A stretch of DNA of 64,000 bases from a bacterium. Its GTDB lineage: Bacteria; Sumerlaeota; Sumerlaeia; SLMS01. Made by a program: the position numbers and the translations under genes. The stretch is taken from NCBI GenBank assembly GCA_016125005.1, contig WGMQ01000026.1, positions 62,001 through 126,000 on the forward strand. Direction: 5' to 3'. Shown piece by piece: positions 44,351-52,978 of the stretch (position 1 is its first letter; each line of letters begins with the position of its first letter). The notes under the pieces are model-generated. The model had not been told where the DNA came from, did no database searches, and saw nothing but the letters and a program-made list of their open reading frames with translations.

Positions 44351-46123
44351 ATGATTAAGAAGAACTCCATTTCCACCCTCCTGCTCACCGCCGGGGCCAT
44401 GCTTGCAAGCAGCTCGGCCTTTGCAGTCAGCACCGTCACCGTCAACGCGCTGGCCACGGCCAACGGCACCGACACCTTCAACACGATCCAGTCCGCCATC
44501 GCCAGCTTTGCATCCGGTGGCGTCAACGCGGGCTCCGCAGCACCGTTCACCATCAACGTCGTGGCGGCTTCCGGTCCCTACGTCGAGACCATGAGCCTTG
44601 ATGATGCCAACACGACCTTGCAGGGCGACATTGTCATCCAGTCCTCCGTTGCCAACACCCCGGTCGACTGCCGCTTGAACGTCACGAACACCGACGATGG
44701 GCTCCTCATCTACCAGAACATCCACGATGTGACCATCAGCGACTTCATCTTCTCGCCGCAGCAGGGTGCGGGCGTTGCGGATGACCTGGTGAAGATCGAC
44801 AAGAACAGCAACAGCCCGGCGAACCAGATCACCTTCAACCGCTGCATCTTCACCGACGTGGCGAACGCAGGTGGTCCGCTGATCTCGGCGATTGGTGGCC
44901 CGTACTCCGCCCCGGCCGCGTTCACTGGCCAGCTCACCACCACATCCGACACCCTGATGAAGGTATGGAGCGACAACGCCGAGTACGTGAACGTCACCAT
45001 CAATGACTCGCTCTTCTACGGCGCGAATTGTCAGGGCCTCCAGTTCGGTGGCATTGCCACCGCCGGAACCACCAGCGACTACACGGTGACGATCAACGAC
45101 TCGACCTTCGCGTACTGCGGGTCTGCCTCGACCTCACCGATCGACGTTCAGGGTAACGGCGCCCAGCCGATGATCCTGACGGTTGATGGCTGCTTGTTCA
45201 CTGGCAGCCGTTATCACGCCATCTACTCTCATGCCCAGAACACCAACGCGCACGAGACCCACCTGCTCAACACGGTCTTCACGAACAACGCCACGCGTGG
45301 TTTCAGCGGCAACGCGCAAACGGCCCTCACGATCAACAACGTCGTGATCAAGCAGGCGACCGCAAACGCCGCCATCGTCTACTGCGGCTGGAAGGACGTC
45401 ACCTGGAACAACCTCACGGTGTCCTCCGCGGGCAGCAACGCGGTTCTGACCGCCAACGCTGGCGCCGCCAACACCGCCACGGTGCGCAACTCGATCTTCA
45501 GCGGCACGGGCACGGCATTCGGAACCGTCGCGACGACGACCTTCCCCGGTATCAACGTGGATGACTCCGCCATCGTTCAGGACGGCACCGAAGCGGTGAC
45601 CGGCATCGGCGCCCCCACGGGCCTGGTGGTCGGATCGAACATCATCGCGCTGGATCCCGCCTATGCGGACAAGGCGAACGACAACTTCAACGTCCGGAAC
45701 ACCGCCTACGCCACCGCCGGCACTGCTTCCTCCAACCTCGGCGGCGGCGCCAGCTACGTCGGTGGCGTTGCTCCCGCTGCCATCAGCCTGTCCGGTGTGG
45801 CTGCCAGCCTGGACTTCGGCACGGTCGCTGTTAGCACCACCAGCACCCCGCAAACGATCACGGTGACCAACACTGGTGGCGCCAGCGCCACGATCAGCCG
45901 CGCATTGAGCGGTGCCGATGCGGCCGAGTTCGCCGCCACCCCCGCTTCGCTCGTCCTAGCGGGCGGCGGTTCCTCCGACTTCAGCGTGACCTTCTCGCCA
46001 ACAACCGGCGGCGGAAAGAGCGCCACACTGGCCCTGAGCGGCCTGTCGGCCTCCTCCTCGCCCTCCTCCACGACCCTGGTCGGCAACAACGCCGGTGTCG
46101 AAGACTGGATGAGCATGCAGTAA
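44351..46123 (+). CDS. Secreted beta-helix protein with C-terminal ASPM/SPD-2/Hydin-like domain
   Basis: 590 residues with a signal peptide (STLLLTAGAMLASSSAFA). Residues 25-460 are rich in Thr, Asn and Ala with repeating short strands (VTISDFIFSPQQG, ITFNRCIFTDV, VTINDSLFYGANC, LTVDGCLFTG, LLNTVFTNNATRG), a right-handed beta-helix of the pectin-lyase type. Residues 480-570 form an immunoglobulin-like domain of the ASPM/SPD-2/Hydin type (LDFGTVAVSTTSTPQTITVT, ADAAEFAATPASLVLAGG, FSVTFSPTTGG). The last residues (VEDWMSMQ) are polar, without membrane anchor. It is probably an abundant extracellular or surface protein: codon use looks optimised, and a strong terminator follows. Confidence 0.87.
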   Translation: MIKKNSISTLLLTAGAMLASSSAFAVSTVTVNALATANGTDTFNTIQSAIASFASGGVNAGSAAPFTINVVAASGPYVETMSLDDANTTLQGDIVIQSSVANTPVDCRLNVTNTDDGLLIYQNIHDVTISDFIFSPQQGAGVADDLVKIDKNSNSPANQITFNRCIFTDVANAGGPLISAIGGPYSAPAAFTGQLTTTSDTLMKVWSDNAEYVNVTINDSLFYGANCQGLQFGGIATAGTTSDYTVTINDSTFAYCGSASTSPIDVQGNGAQPMILTVDGCLFTGSRYHAIYSHAQNTNAHETHLLNTVFTNNATRGFSGNAQTALTINNVVIKQATANAAIVYCGWKDVTWNNLTVSSAGSNAVLTANAGAANTATVRNSIFSGTGTAFGTVATTTFPGINVDDSAIVQDGTEAVTGIGAPTGLVVGSNIIALDPAYADKANDNFNVRNTAYATAGTASSNLGGGASYVGGVAPAAISLSGVAASLDFGTVAVSTTSTPQTITVTNTGGASATISRALSGADAAEFAATPASLVLAGGGSSDFSVTFSPTTGGGKSATLALSGLSASSSPSSTTLVGNNAGVEDWMSMQ

Positions 46124-46155
46124 TCGACTGCACGCCCCAGGGCAGGCAATCACAC

Positions 46156-46189
46156 GACCCCCGGACCCGCAAAGGTCCGGGGGTCTTTT
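46156..46189 (+). terminator. Rho-independent terminator of the beta-helix gene
   Basis: A perfect 12-base stem (GACCCCCGGACC / GGTCCGGGGGTC) with loop CGCAAA is followed by TTTT, 32 bases after the stop at 46123. Confidence 0.95.
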
Positions 46190-46241
46190 CGTCGGCATCT
46201 CCGAACGGAGGGGAAGCAATCGTGGTGGCTTGGGGACAAAG

Positions 46242-46267
46242 AAAAATCCCGCCCGGATGGGCGGGAT
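46242..46267 (-). terminator. Rho-independent terminator of tRNA-Pro
   Basis: On the minus strand ATCCCGCCC-ATCC-GGGCGGGAT is followed by a T-run (TTTTTC). It lies 16 bases beyond the CCA end of the tRNA gene. Confidence 0.88.
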
Positions 46268-46282
46268 GGGGAATCAAAAAAA

Positions 46283-46359
46283 TGGTCGGGGTGGCGGGAT
46301 TTGAACCCACGACCACTCGCCCCCCAGACGAGTGCGCTACCAGGCTGCGCTACACCCCG
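46283..46359 (-). tRNA. tRNA-Pro (anticodon GGG)
   Basis: 77 bases including an encoded CCA end. On the minus strand the acceptor CGGGGTG pairs with CACCCCG, the D-arm is GCGC-AGCCTGGTA-GCGC, the anticodon stem is CTCGT/GCGAG with loop CTGGGGG (anticodon GGG), the variable loop is TGGTC, the T-arm is GTGGG-TTCAAAT-CCCGC, and the discriminator is A followed by CCA. It reads CCC and CCU codons. Divergent from pilB; a T-run follows directly. Confidence 0.95.
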
Positions 46360-46595
46360 ACGCGGTAGGGGGGTGACACTACTCGCGGCGCTCTCCGGCG
46401 CAAGCACGATTTTAACCCCCCGCGTTTTTTCCCAGACGGCGGCAAGTGGGCGTTTCCGGTGCATCTTCCGCTTGCGCGGATGCGGGATTGGGCCGAACCT
46501 CGCAGGGCTTGTCGCCCGGTTCCGCATGTGGTGCCCGCGGCGAGGCGTGTTCGCAAATCATCACCCACCCGCTTCCGGTGAGGAGTAGGCTAAGC

Positions 46596-48356
46596 ATGGC
46601 AACAGCGATGGAGCGCAAGCTCGGCGAGATGCTTGTGAAGGATCGCGTCATCAGCAAGCAGGAGCTGGAGGCCGCGATCAAGCAGCAGGAGGCCACGCGG
46701 CGCAGTCTCGGCCATGTGCTGATCGAGATGGGCCTGACCACCGAATGGGAGATGGCCGCCGCGCTCGGCAAGCAACTCAACGTCCCCTTCATCACCCTGT
46801 CCCACTATGAAATCGACGAGCAGGTGCTCGCCAGCCTCCCCAAGGACATCGTTCGCAAGTACAAGATCGTCCCCGTCGACAAGACCGGCGACACGCTGAC
46901 CATCGCGCTTTCCGATCCCTCCAATATCTACCTGCTCGACGAGCTCAAGCTCCTGACCAAGAACGAGATCATCCCGGTGATCTCCTTCGAATCGGACATC
47001 ACCGAAGCCATCAATCGCTACTACCCCGGCATTGGTGAAAAGTCCGGCCCGGCCATCGACGAAGCCCTCAAGGAAATCGAGGGCATGGACATGAAGGCGG
47101 CAGTGAAGAGCGCCCTCGAAGCGGATGCACTTGAGGTGGAGTCCGCCAACGATGAACCGCAGGATAACGACGAAGATGGCGGCGTGAACGACGCCCCGGT
47201 CATCACCCTCGTGAATAACATCGTCACCGAGGCGCTCAAGATGGGCGCATCCGACATCCACATCGAACCCTACGAAAAGAAGATCCGCCTGCGCTACCGC
47301 ATTGACGGCAAGCTGGCGGAAATGCCCGGTCCGCCGAAGAAATTCCAGAACGCCATCGTGTCGCGCATCAAGATCATGTCGGAACTCGACATCGCCGAGC
47401 GCCGCCTCCCGCAGGACGGCCGCTTCCGCGTCAAGATCCAGGGGCGCCCCATCGACTTCCGCGTGAGCACCTGCCCGATCATCTACGGCGAAAAGGTGGT
47501 TATGCGTATCCTCGATCAGGGCAACCTGATGCTCAACCTTGAGGACCTGGGCTTCGAACCGCAGATCAAGGCGAAGCTCGAATCGTCGATCCTGCGCCCC
47601 TACGGCATGTGTCTCATCACCGGCCCGACCGGTTCCGGCAAGTCAACGACCCTGTACTCGGCGCTGGCGCGCATCAACGATCCGACCAAGAATATCAGCA
47701 CCATCGAAGACCCGGTGGAATACAATCTGGTCGGCATCAACCAGGTGAACGCCAAACCGGACGTCGGCCTGACCTTCCCCGCGGCGCTTAAATCCTTCCT
47801 TCGTCAGGACCCCGACATCATCATGGTCGGCGAAATTCGAGACTTGGAAACCGGCTCCATCGCGGTCAAGGCGGCGCTCACCGGCCACATGGTGCTCTCC
47901 ACCCTGCACACCAATGACTGCGCGGGTACCATCCAGCGCCTCATCAACATGGGCATCGACGACTTCCTCATCACCGCGGCGCTCAACATGGTGGAGGCGC
48001 AGCGCCTCGCCCGCCGCGTTTGCAAGAACTGCCGCACGGAATACAAGCCGGAAAAGTCGGAAATTCTGTCGCTCGGCGTGAAGGAAGCGGACATCGATCC
48101 CAACCAGATGCTCTACAAGGGCAAGGGTTGCGAAGTCTGCCGCACCACGGGATACAAGGGCCGCGTCGGTCTCTACGAAGTCATGGTGATGGACGACCGC
48201 ATCCGGGACGGCATCATGGAGGGACTGCCCACGAACCAGCTCAAGCGCGTGGCGATCGAGCAGGGCATGGAGTCCATGCGCATGGCCGCCACGAAGAAGG
48301 TTCTCCAAGGGGCAACCACGATTGAGCAGGCTTTGGAACTGACAATCGACGACTAA
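46596..48356 (+). CDS. pilB: Type IV pilus assembly / type II secretion ATPase
   Basis: 586 residues. An MshEN-type N-terminal domain (ERKLGEMLVKDRVISKQELE, a second copy to about residue 150) is followed by an acidic linker and the GspE core: Walker A GPTGSGKST at 343-351, the Asp box STIEDPVEY, Walker B DPDIIMVGEIRD, the His box TGHMVLSTLHTND, and the tetra-Cys zinc motif CKNC...CEVC near 475-515. It powers pilin or pseudopilin polymerisation. The gene is followed 98 bases later by pilC; pilT, pilM-Q and pilins are not in the window, so pilus and type II secretion roles cannot be separated. GAGGAG precedes ATG 46596. Confidence 0.94.
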   Translation: MATAMERKLGEMLVKDRVISKQELEAAIKQQEATRRSLGHVLIEMGLTTEWEMAAALGKQLNVPFITLSHYEIDEQVLASLPKDIVRKYKIVPVDKTGDTLTIALSDPSNIYLLDELKLLTKNEIIPVISFESDITEAINRYYPGIGEKSGPAIDEALKEIEGMDMKAAVKSALEADALEVESANDEPQDNDEDGGVNDAPVITLVNNIVTEALKMGASDIHIEPYEKKIRLRYRIDGKLAEMPGPPKKFQNAIVSRIKIMSELDIAERRLPQDGRFRVKIQGRPIDFRVSTCPIIYGEKVVMRILDQGNLMLNLEDLGFEPQIKAKLESSILRPYGMCLITGPTGSGKSTTLYSALARINDPTKNISTIEDPVEYNLVGINQVNAKPDVGLTFPAALKSFLRQDPDIIMVGEIRDLETGSIAVKAALTGHMVLSTLHTNDCAGTIQRLINMGIDDFLITAALNMVEAQRLARRVCKNCRTEYKPEKSEILSLGVKEADIDPNQMLYKGKGCEVCRTTGYKGRVGLYEVMVMDDRIRDGIMEGLPTNQLKRVAIEQGMESMRMAATKKVLQGATTIEQALELTIDD

Positions 48357-48454
48357 TTGGACCCAAGGTCTCGGACGGCGACACTTTTCTCTCTTGCCGT
48401 CCCACGGCTGGTTGTTCACTCTGCGGCGGAAAATAAAACTGAGGTTGAGGATCC

Positions 48455-49672
48455 ATGCCTGTCTTCCAGTATTCAGCCAGGGCAGCCGATGGTCGGACGG
48501 TGAATGGCACCGCCGAGGCAAGCGACCAGAATAGCCTCTCGCGCATGTTGCGTGAGCAGGGCCTGTCGCCGACTTCCATCAAGCAGACCGCCGCCGCGGC
48601 TGGAAAAAAGAAGAAAAATAAGGGTAAGGGCGGTCGCGTCAAACTCGACGACATGGTGATTTTCTCCCAGCAGATGTCCGTCATGATCCGCGCCGGTCTC
48701 CCCCTCATCGAAGTGCTGGACATTCTGGCGGAGCAGACGGAACGCCGCTCGCTCGCCAACGTCGTCCGTCAGGTCGAGCGCGACGTGCAGGGCGGTCTCT
48801 CCCTCACGGAAGGCCTCGCCAAGCACCCCAACGTCTTCAGCACCTTCTTCCTCTCCATGGTGCGAGCCGGTGAAGCCTCCGGTATGTTGGACACGATCCT
48901 TGATCAGGTCGCGACCTACCTTGAACGCACCGCCGCGCTGCAACGCAAAATCAAGTCAGCCATCATGTACCCGCTCACGGTGACCATCGTGGCCATCGGT
49001 ATCACCTGCTTCCTGCTCACGAACGTGGTTCCCGTGTTCAAGGACATCTTCGATGGCTTCGGTGGCGAGCTCCCCGGTCCCACCAAGGTGACGGTCTGGC
49101 TTTCGGAAACCATCCAGAAACGCTGGTGGCTCGTGCTCCTGATCGTGATCGCCGCCGGTGTGTTCATGCACAACTGGGGCAAGACCAAGTCCGGTCGCCG
49201 CGCCATCGACGGCGCCTACCTCAAGCTGCCCATCTTCGGCCCGCTGATCCTCAAGTCCTGCGTGGCGAAGTTCTGCCGCACGCTCGGCACGTTGATCCGC
49301 TCCGGCGTCAACATCCTCTACGCGCTCGAAATCACCGCAAAGACCTCCGGTAATGCAGTGATCGAAGCCGCCGTCATGAAGACACGCGCCAGCATCCAGC
49401 AGGGTGAATCGCTCACCAAACCGCTGATCGAAGCGGACGTGTTCCCCCCCATGGTGACCCGCATGATCGAAGTCGGCGAGCGCACCGGTGCGCTCGAAGG
49501 TATGCTCGTCAAGATCGCCGACTTCTACGAGGATCAGGTGAACACGATGGTGGCGGGCCTGACGTCACTGATCGAACCGCTGCTCATCGTGGGCCTCGGT
49601 CTGGCGGTCGGCTTCATCGTGGTGTCGATGTTCCTCCCGATGTTCAAGATGATCGAACTCATGAACGAGTAA
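48455..49672 (+). CDS. pilC: Type IV pilus / type II secretion inner-membrane platform protein
   Basis: 405 residues, the usual length. Two GspF domains are visible, each with a helical cytoplasmic part (FSQQMSVMIRAGLPLIEVLDIL; FCRTLGTLIRSGVNILYALEI) and a membrane region: LTVTIVAIGITCFLLTNVVPV, LVLLIVIAAGVFM, and the C-terminal PLLIVGLGLAVGFIVVSMFL. It is the platform that PilB turns to add pilin subunits. The lysine-rich stretch GKKKKNKGKG at about residue 50 is not typical and may be a linker. A terminator follows the stop. Confidence 0.94.
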   Translation: MPVFQYSARAADGRTVNGTAEASDQNSLSRMLREQGLSPTSIKQTAAAAGKKKKNKGKGGRVKLDDMVIFSQQMSVMIRAGLPLIEVLDILAEQTERRSLANVVRQVERDVQGGLSLTEGLAKHPNVFSTFFLSMVRAGEASGMLDTILDQVATYLERTAALQRKIKSAIMYPLTVTIVAIGITCFLLTNVVPVFKDIFDGFGGELPGPTKVTVWLSETIQKRWWLVLLIVIAAGVFMHNWGKTKSGRRAIDGAYLKLPIFGPLILKSCVAKFCRTLGTLIRSGVNILYALEITAKTSGNAVIEAAVMKTRASIQQGESLTKPLIEADVFPPMVTRMIEVGERTGALEGMLVKIADFYEDQVNTMVAGLTSLIEPLLIVGLGLAVGFIVVSMFLPMFKMIELMNE

Positions 49673-49699
49673 CGCCGCACCAACAGTCCCGGAATGAAG

Positions 49700-49736
49700 C
49701 TCGCCGACCCGCAACCGGGTCGGCGAGTTCGTTTTC
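49700..49736 (+). terminator. Rho-independent terminator of pilC
   Basis: CTCGCCGACCC / GGGTCGGCGAG (11-base stem, loop GCAACC) followed by TTCGTTTTC, 28 bases after the pilC stop. Confidence 0.9.
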
Positions 49737-49743
49737 GGGGACT

Positions 49744-50445
49744 TTACAGGGCCGGAGCCGGATCGAGCGGTGTCACCGCGGCCTGCTCGGCCGTGGGCTC
49801 GGAAGCCGGTTCCTCGTCGCGAGCGTGCAGCGGAACGGGCTGGTACAGGTCCTTGGCCGCGCGACCCACCATGCGGCACATGTAGGCGTCCACACCGCCG
49901 CTAATCGTGCCGCCGATGATGGGGATCGCCTTGGAAAGATTCATCGCTCCTCCGCGGGCGGCGCGGCTCAGGAGCGCCTGACCGGCGGCGCGGTTGACGG
50001 TGCTCAGCGTCTGCACGCTGGCCGAGCGAATGGCCGAAACAGTCAGCCCGACGCCCACCTGCTTGAGCACCTCCTTCGCTCCCCCGCCGAGCATCGCCAG
50101 CGCCAGCACCGTGCGGGCCTGCGCCGACTTGAGATCGTGGCCGTAGAGGAGCGCGATCGCGCCGACCATGCGGGCCTGGATCACCCAAGACGCAGCCAGT
50201 GCCGTCGGCACCGTGAAGGGAAGGGTCAGTATTCCGCCGACGCCGGTCAGAAACCCGGTCCCGAAGTTCTTGGCAGATTCCCACGCGATCAAGTCGTCGA
50301 CCCGTGCATCGGCATCGAACTCGACCCCTTCCTTGCGGTACTGGGCCGCGAGGTCATAGGCAGAGGTGAGAGGTGGAAGCCCCTTGATGGCAGAGTCCGC
50401 AAGCCAGGTGATGAGGCCCTGGGCTTTCTCGTTCACGTTGGTCAT
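49744..50445 (-). CDS. EcsC-family protein
   Basis: 233 residues. The EcsC pattern is clear: GFLTGVGGILTLPFTVPTALAASW, then VIQARMVGAIALLYGHD and AQARTVLALAMLGG, with a second Gly-rich helix pair near the C-terminus (AIPIIGGTISGGVDAYMCRMVG). Members are membrane-associated helical proteins named for the B. subtilis ecs transport locus; the biochemical role is not settled. GGGAG precedes ATG 50445. It is a single gene facing pilC, divergent from trmD, and its C-terminal tail is Pro/Ala/Glu-rich. Confidence 0.8.
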   Translation of the reverse strand: MTNVNEKAQGLITWLADSAIKGLPPLTSAYDLAAQYRKEGVEFDADARVDDLIAWESAKNFGTGFLTGVGGILTLPFTVPTALAASWVIQARMVGAIALLYGHDLKSAQARTVLALAMLGGGAKEVLKQVGVGLTVSAIRSASVQTLSTVNRAAGQALLSRAARGGAMNLSKAIPIIGGTISGGVDAYMCRMVGRAAKDLYQPVPLHARDEEPASEPTAEQAAVTPLDPAPAL

Positions 50446-50622
50446 GGCAATAGCTCCCGGAGGCGATGGTGTTCGGGTGAATGCTACATACCCTTGGCAC
50501 GGAAACCATATGGTCGACACCTTGGATTATTCAAGACCTGTTCCCGATTGCGTGGGTTGAGCTTGGCGCCGCCCCTGTCCGGCGTGCTTCCATGGACTAC
50601 AATCGCGCATGGGACGGCCTTG

Positions 50623-51666
50623 ATGCAGATCACCATCTTCACCCTTTTCCCCCACTGGTTCGACGGTCCCCTCGGGGAATCGGTCATCGACCGCGCGCGG
50701 CAAAAGGGGATCCTCTCGCTCAAGTCGGTGAACTTTCGCGACTATGCGACGGACAAGCACAACTCCGTGGACGGACCGCCTTACGGCGGCGGCGGTGGCA
50801 TGGTGCTGCGGCCCGAGCCCATCTGCGCCGCATTGGACGAGCACGCAGGAAAGCGCGGCGACGCGGACCGCGCCCATGTCATCTATCTCTCGCCGAAGGG
50901 GCGTCGCTTTGACCAGCGCATGGCCATCGAGCTGGCGCAGCGACCCCGCCTCGCGCTGGTCTGCGGTCACTACGAGGCCCTGGACCAACGGGTCATCGAC
51001 TCGCGCGTGGACGAGGAAGTCAGCCTGGGCGACTTCGTGATGACCGGGGGCGAAATCGCTGCCATGGCCATCGTGGATGCCGTGGCGCGCATGATCCCCG
51101 GAACGCTCGGCAACGACAGCTCGGCGCTGACGGACAGCTTCATGAACGGCCTGCTGGAGGGTCCGCACTTCACCCGGCCCGAGGTGTTTGAGGGCGCGGC
51201 GATCCCGCCCGTGCTGACCTCCGGGAACCACGCCGCTGTCGCGACCTGGCGCGAGGAACAATCCCTGGCGATCACGCGCGAGCGACGGCCTGAACTCTAC
51301 GACGGCCTGGCGCTCGAACCGGAAACGATCCGCCGATTGGCGCGCCGAGCGCGACCCTTCGCCGTCTTCCGTCGCCGCAACGATGCGCTGGAGGTACTTT
51401 TTGCCTCCGCGGCGATCCGCCGGCTTCCCGACTGGCAGGAGCGCTTGCTCTCGCAGCGAAGCAAAGCCGGGCTCCCCGGCACGGGCTGGCGATGGGTCGA
51501 GTTCACCGACCTGCAGTCCGGCGACGAGATCGCCGATCGCAGGATACTCGCCCGCGAAGCCGAGGCGTCGGCACGCCAGGAATCATCCCCACGCCCCTTC
51601 TGGCTCTACCTGCGCGAATCGCTCCGCGCACAAGGCATAAACCCCACGTTGGATTGCGCCGAATAG
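50623..51666 (+). CDS. trmD: tRNA (guanine-37-N1)-methyltransferase with C-terminal extension
   Basis: 347 residues, against about 250 for the family. Residues 1-235 are a standard TrmD: ITIFTLFPHWFDGPLGESVI, NFRDYATDKHNSVDGPPYGG (catalytic Asp region), LVCGHYEALDQRVID and the SAM knot GDFVMTGGEIAAMAIVDA, followed by GLLEGPHFTRPEVF. It makes m1G37, which prevents frameshifting, notably in Pro tRNAs such as the one at 46283. About 108 extra residues follow and contain no motif I recognise. The rpsP-rimM and rplS neighbours typical of trmD are missing. ATG 50623 is the first codon consistent with the fold. Confidence 0.93.
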   Translation: MQITIFTLFPHWFDGPLGESVIDRARQKGILSLKSVNFRDYATDKHNSVDGPPYGGGGGMVLRPEPICAALDEHAGKRGDADRAHVIYLSPKGRRFDQRMAIELAQRPRLALVCGHYEALDQRVIDSRVDEEVSLGDFVMTGGEIAAMAIVDAVARMIPGTLGNDSSALTDSFMNGLLEGPHFTRPEVFEGAAIPPVLTSGNHAAVATWREEQSLAITRERRPELYDGLALEPETIRRLARRARPFAVFRRRNDALEVLFASAAIRRLPDWQERLLSQRSKAGLPGTGWRWVEFTDLQSGDEIADRRILAREAEASARQESSPRPFWLYLRESLRAQGINPTLDCAE

Positions 51667-51830
51667 ACCTGCATTTTGGCCTTTCCTCCCGCGATGAAAA
51701 CTGCTTCCTTGGAAGTGTTGGCGCTTGGAACGCGGGATTCAAATGACTTGACCCGATTTCCGGGGCGCCTTGCCATCAGGTCACTCGCAGAGTTTTCATT
51801 CATCATCGCACCCAAACCGGAGGACGTGTC

Positions 51831-52388
51831 GTGAAATTCCTGAGATTCCTACCAGCCTTCCTGATCCTCGGCCTTGTCGTGGCGCTTGCAGGCTGCGGTC
51901 CCAGTAAGGAAGAGCAGCAGCTTGCTGCACAGACCAAGCAGCAGGAAGTCCTCCTTGAGAATGTCCTCAAGGAACACGCTGAACTCGCCGCCATGGCCAA
52001 GGAATCGCTCGATCGCTTCGGAGAGGCCCGCGTCAAGCTCTCACAGGCCAGCGACGACATGGTCCGTGCCAGCGCCAAGCTTGATGACATCGTCTCCCGC
52101 ATGAACAAGCTGCAGGAGCAGATCAACGCCAACAACCGCGCCATGGAAGAGGCCCGCAAGGCCGCCGCTTCCTCCGGTATCGGCTTCTTCTGGGTCATCA
52201 CCATCCTGGTCTGCATCGCCGTCGTTCTGGCGGTCATCTACTTCTTCACCCGCTCCCGTGGTGATTTCGAGGAAGAGGAAGACGACGACTTCGAGGACTT
52301 CGAGGACGACGAGCTGAACCTCGACGACGAAGACTTCAAGGATGACTTCGGCGACGACGACAAGGGTCTCGACAAGCCCAAGGCCTAA
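51831..52388 (+). CDS. Putative lipoprotein with coiled coil, transmembrane helix and acidic tail
   Basis: 185 residues. The N-terminal hydrophobic helix ends in lipobox LAGC (LRFLPAFLILGLVVALAGC). Residues 25-105 are a continuous amphipathic helix (EEQQLAAQTKQQEVLLENVL and onward), likely a coiled coil. A second strong membrane helix follows (FFWVITILVCIAVVLAVIYFF), then a tail that is almost all Asp and Glu (FEEEEDDDFEDFEDDELNLD). The start is GTG at 51831 with GGAGGA 6 bases upstream. If lipidated, it would span the membrane from the outside and put the acidic tail in the cytoplasm. Function unknown. Confidence 0.75.
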   Translation: MKFLRFLPAFLILGLVVALAGCGPSKEEQQLAAQTKQQEVLLENVLKEHAELAAMAKESLDRFGEARVKLSQASDDMVRASAKLDDIVSRMNKLQEQINANNRAMEEARKAAASSGIGFFWVITILVCIAVVLAVIYFFTRSRGDFEEEEDDDFEDFEDDELNLDDEDFKDDFGDDDKGLDKPKA

Positions 52389-52411
52389 GTAGTCGACAGA
52401 CAAGGAAAAAT

Positions 52412-52442
52412 CCGGGCGGGCGCATCAGCGCCCGCCCGGTTT
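52412..52442 (+). terminator. Rho-independent terminator of the acidic-tail lipoprotein
   Basis: A perfect 12-base stem (CCGGGCGGGCGC / GCGCCCGCCCGG) with loop ATCA and TTTGCATTT after it, 23 bases beyond the stop. Confidence 0.9.
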
Positions 52443-52702
52443 GCATTTGGGGGTGCATTCCATTTTCGAAGCCGAACTTGCCGCCGGACCGACGACAAGA
52501 GGCACCGACATCGAATGGCGTCGGATCGGCGCGCCAGAAAAGCCCGACCACAGATTTCGCAGATTCTCGTGGAGAGGCTGGTAACACGGAGCCGATCCGC
52601 TAAGAGGTCCGATTCCTCAACACGGTCCGTGACGCCAATTTGACCAAGGGTGAGGGAGCATCCGCGCGGGATCAATACAGCGCAGTAGAGGCACTGACCC
52701 GA

Positions 52703-52803
52703 CAAGGCCTGAAGGGCCGACAGAGCTAAGCCCAGCCTGACCGCGCAACGCGGGGGAGGGCTGGGTGTGCCGAGTGACGGTTGCGCGGTCTGATGGACCG
52801 CCG
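52703..52803 (+). repeat. Dispersed unit E, forward copy of an inverted pair
   Basis: CAAGGCCTGAAGGGCCGACA, GAGCTAAGCCCAGCCTGACC, GCAACGCGGGGGAGGGCTGG and GCGGTCTGATGGACCGCCG follow the order of the copy at 38804-38903. Confidence 0.8.
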
Positions 52804-52845
52804 CTTCGTTGTGCTGAGGGCGGCATCGCGGGGGTGGCGGGATCG

Positions 52846-52951
52846 ACCTGCGGCGGTCCTTCAGACCGCGGTTCGTATTCTGCCTTACCCAGGCCTCTCT
52901 CGCTATGGCTCGGTCAGCCCGGGCTAGGTTCCGGTGGCCCTTCAGGCCACA
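52846..52951 (-). repeat. Dispersed unit E, reverse copy of the inverted pair
   Basis: On the minus strand: GTGGCCTGAAGGGCCACC, AGCCCGGGCTGACCGAGCC, GAGAGAGGCCTGGGTA and GCGGTCTGAAGGACCGCCG. The order matches the forward copy 43 bases away, so the RNA could fold into a long stem. Confidence 0.8.
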
Positions 52952-52978
52952 GTCCGATGCTCATTGGCAGGTATTGGC

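Larger units (their letters stand above)
52389..52978. other. Gene-free gap with terminator and inverted unit-E pair
   Basis: Between the converging lipoprotein and corA genes. After the terminator comes a degenerate relative of the 38.5-kb inverted repeat (CGCCGGACCG...GTCGGATCGGCGCG near 52480-52540, followed by CACAGATTTCGCAGATTCTC), then two facing copies of unit E. No coding sequence is supported. Confidence 0.7.

Noticed and set aside
49825-50622. A long N-terminal extension of trmD
   Set aside because: The frame is open far upstream, but it is the antisense of the EcsC-family gene; TrmD homology starts exactly at the ATG at 50623.
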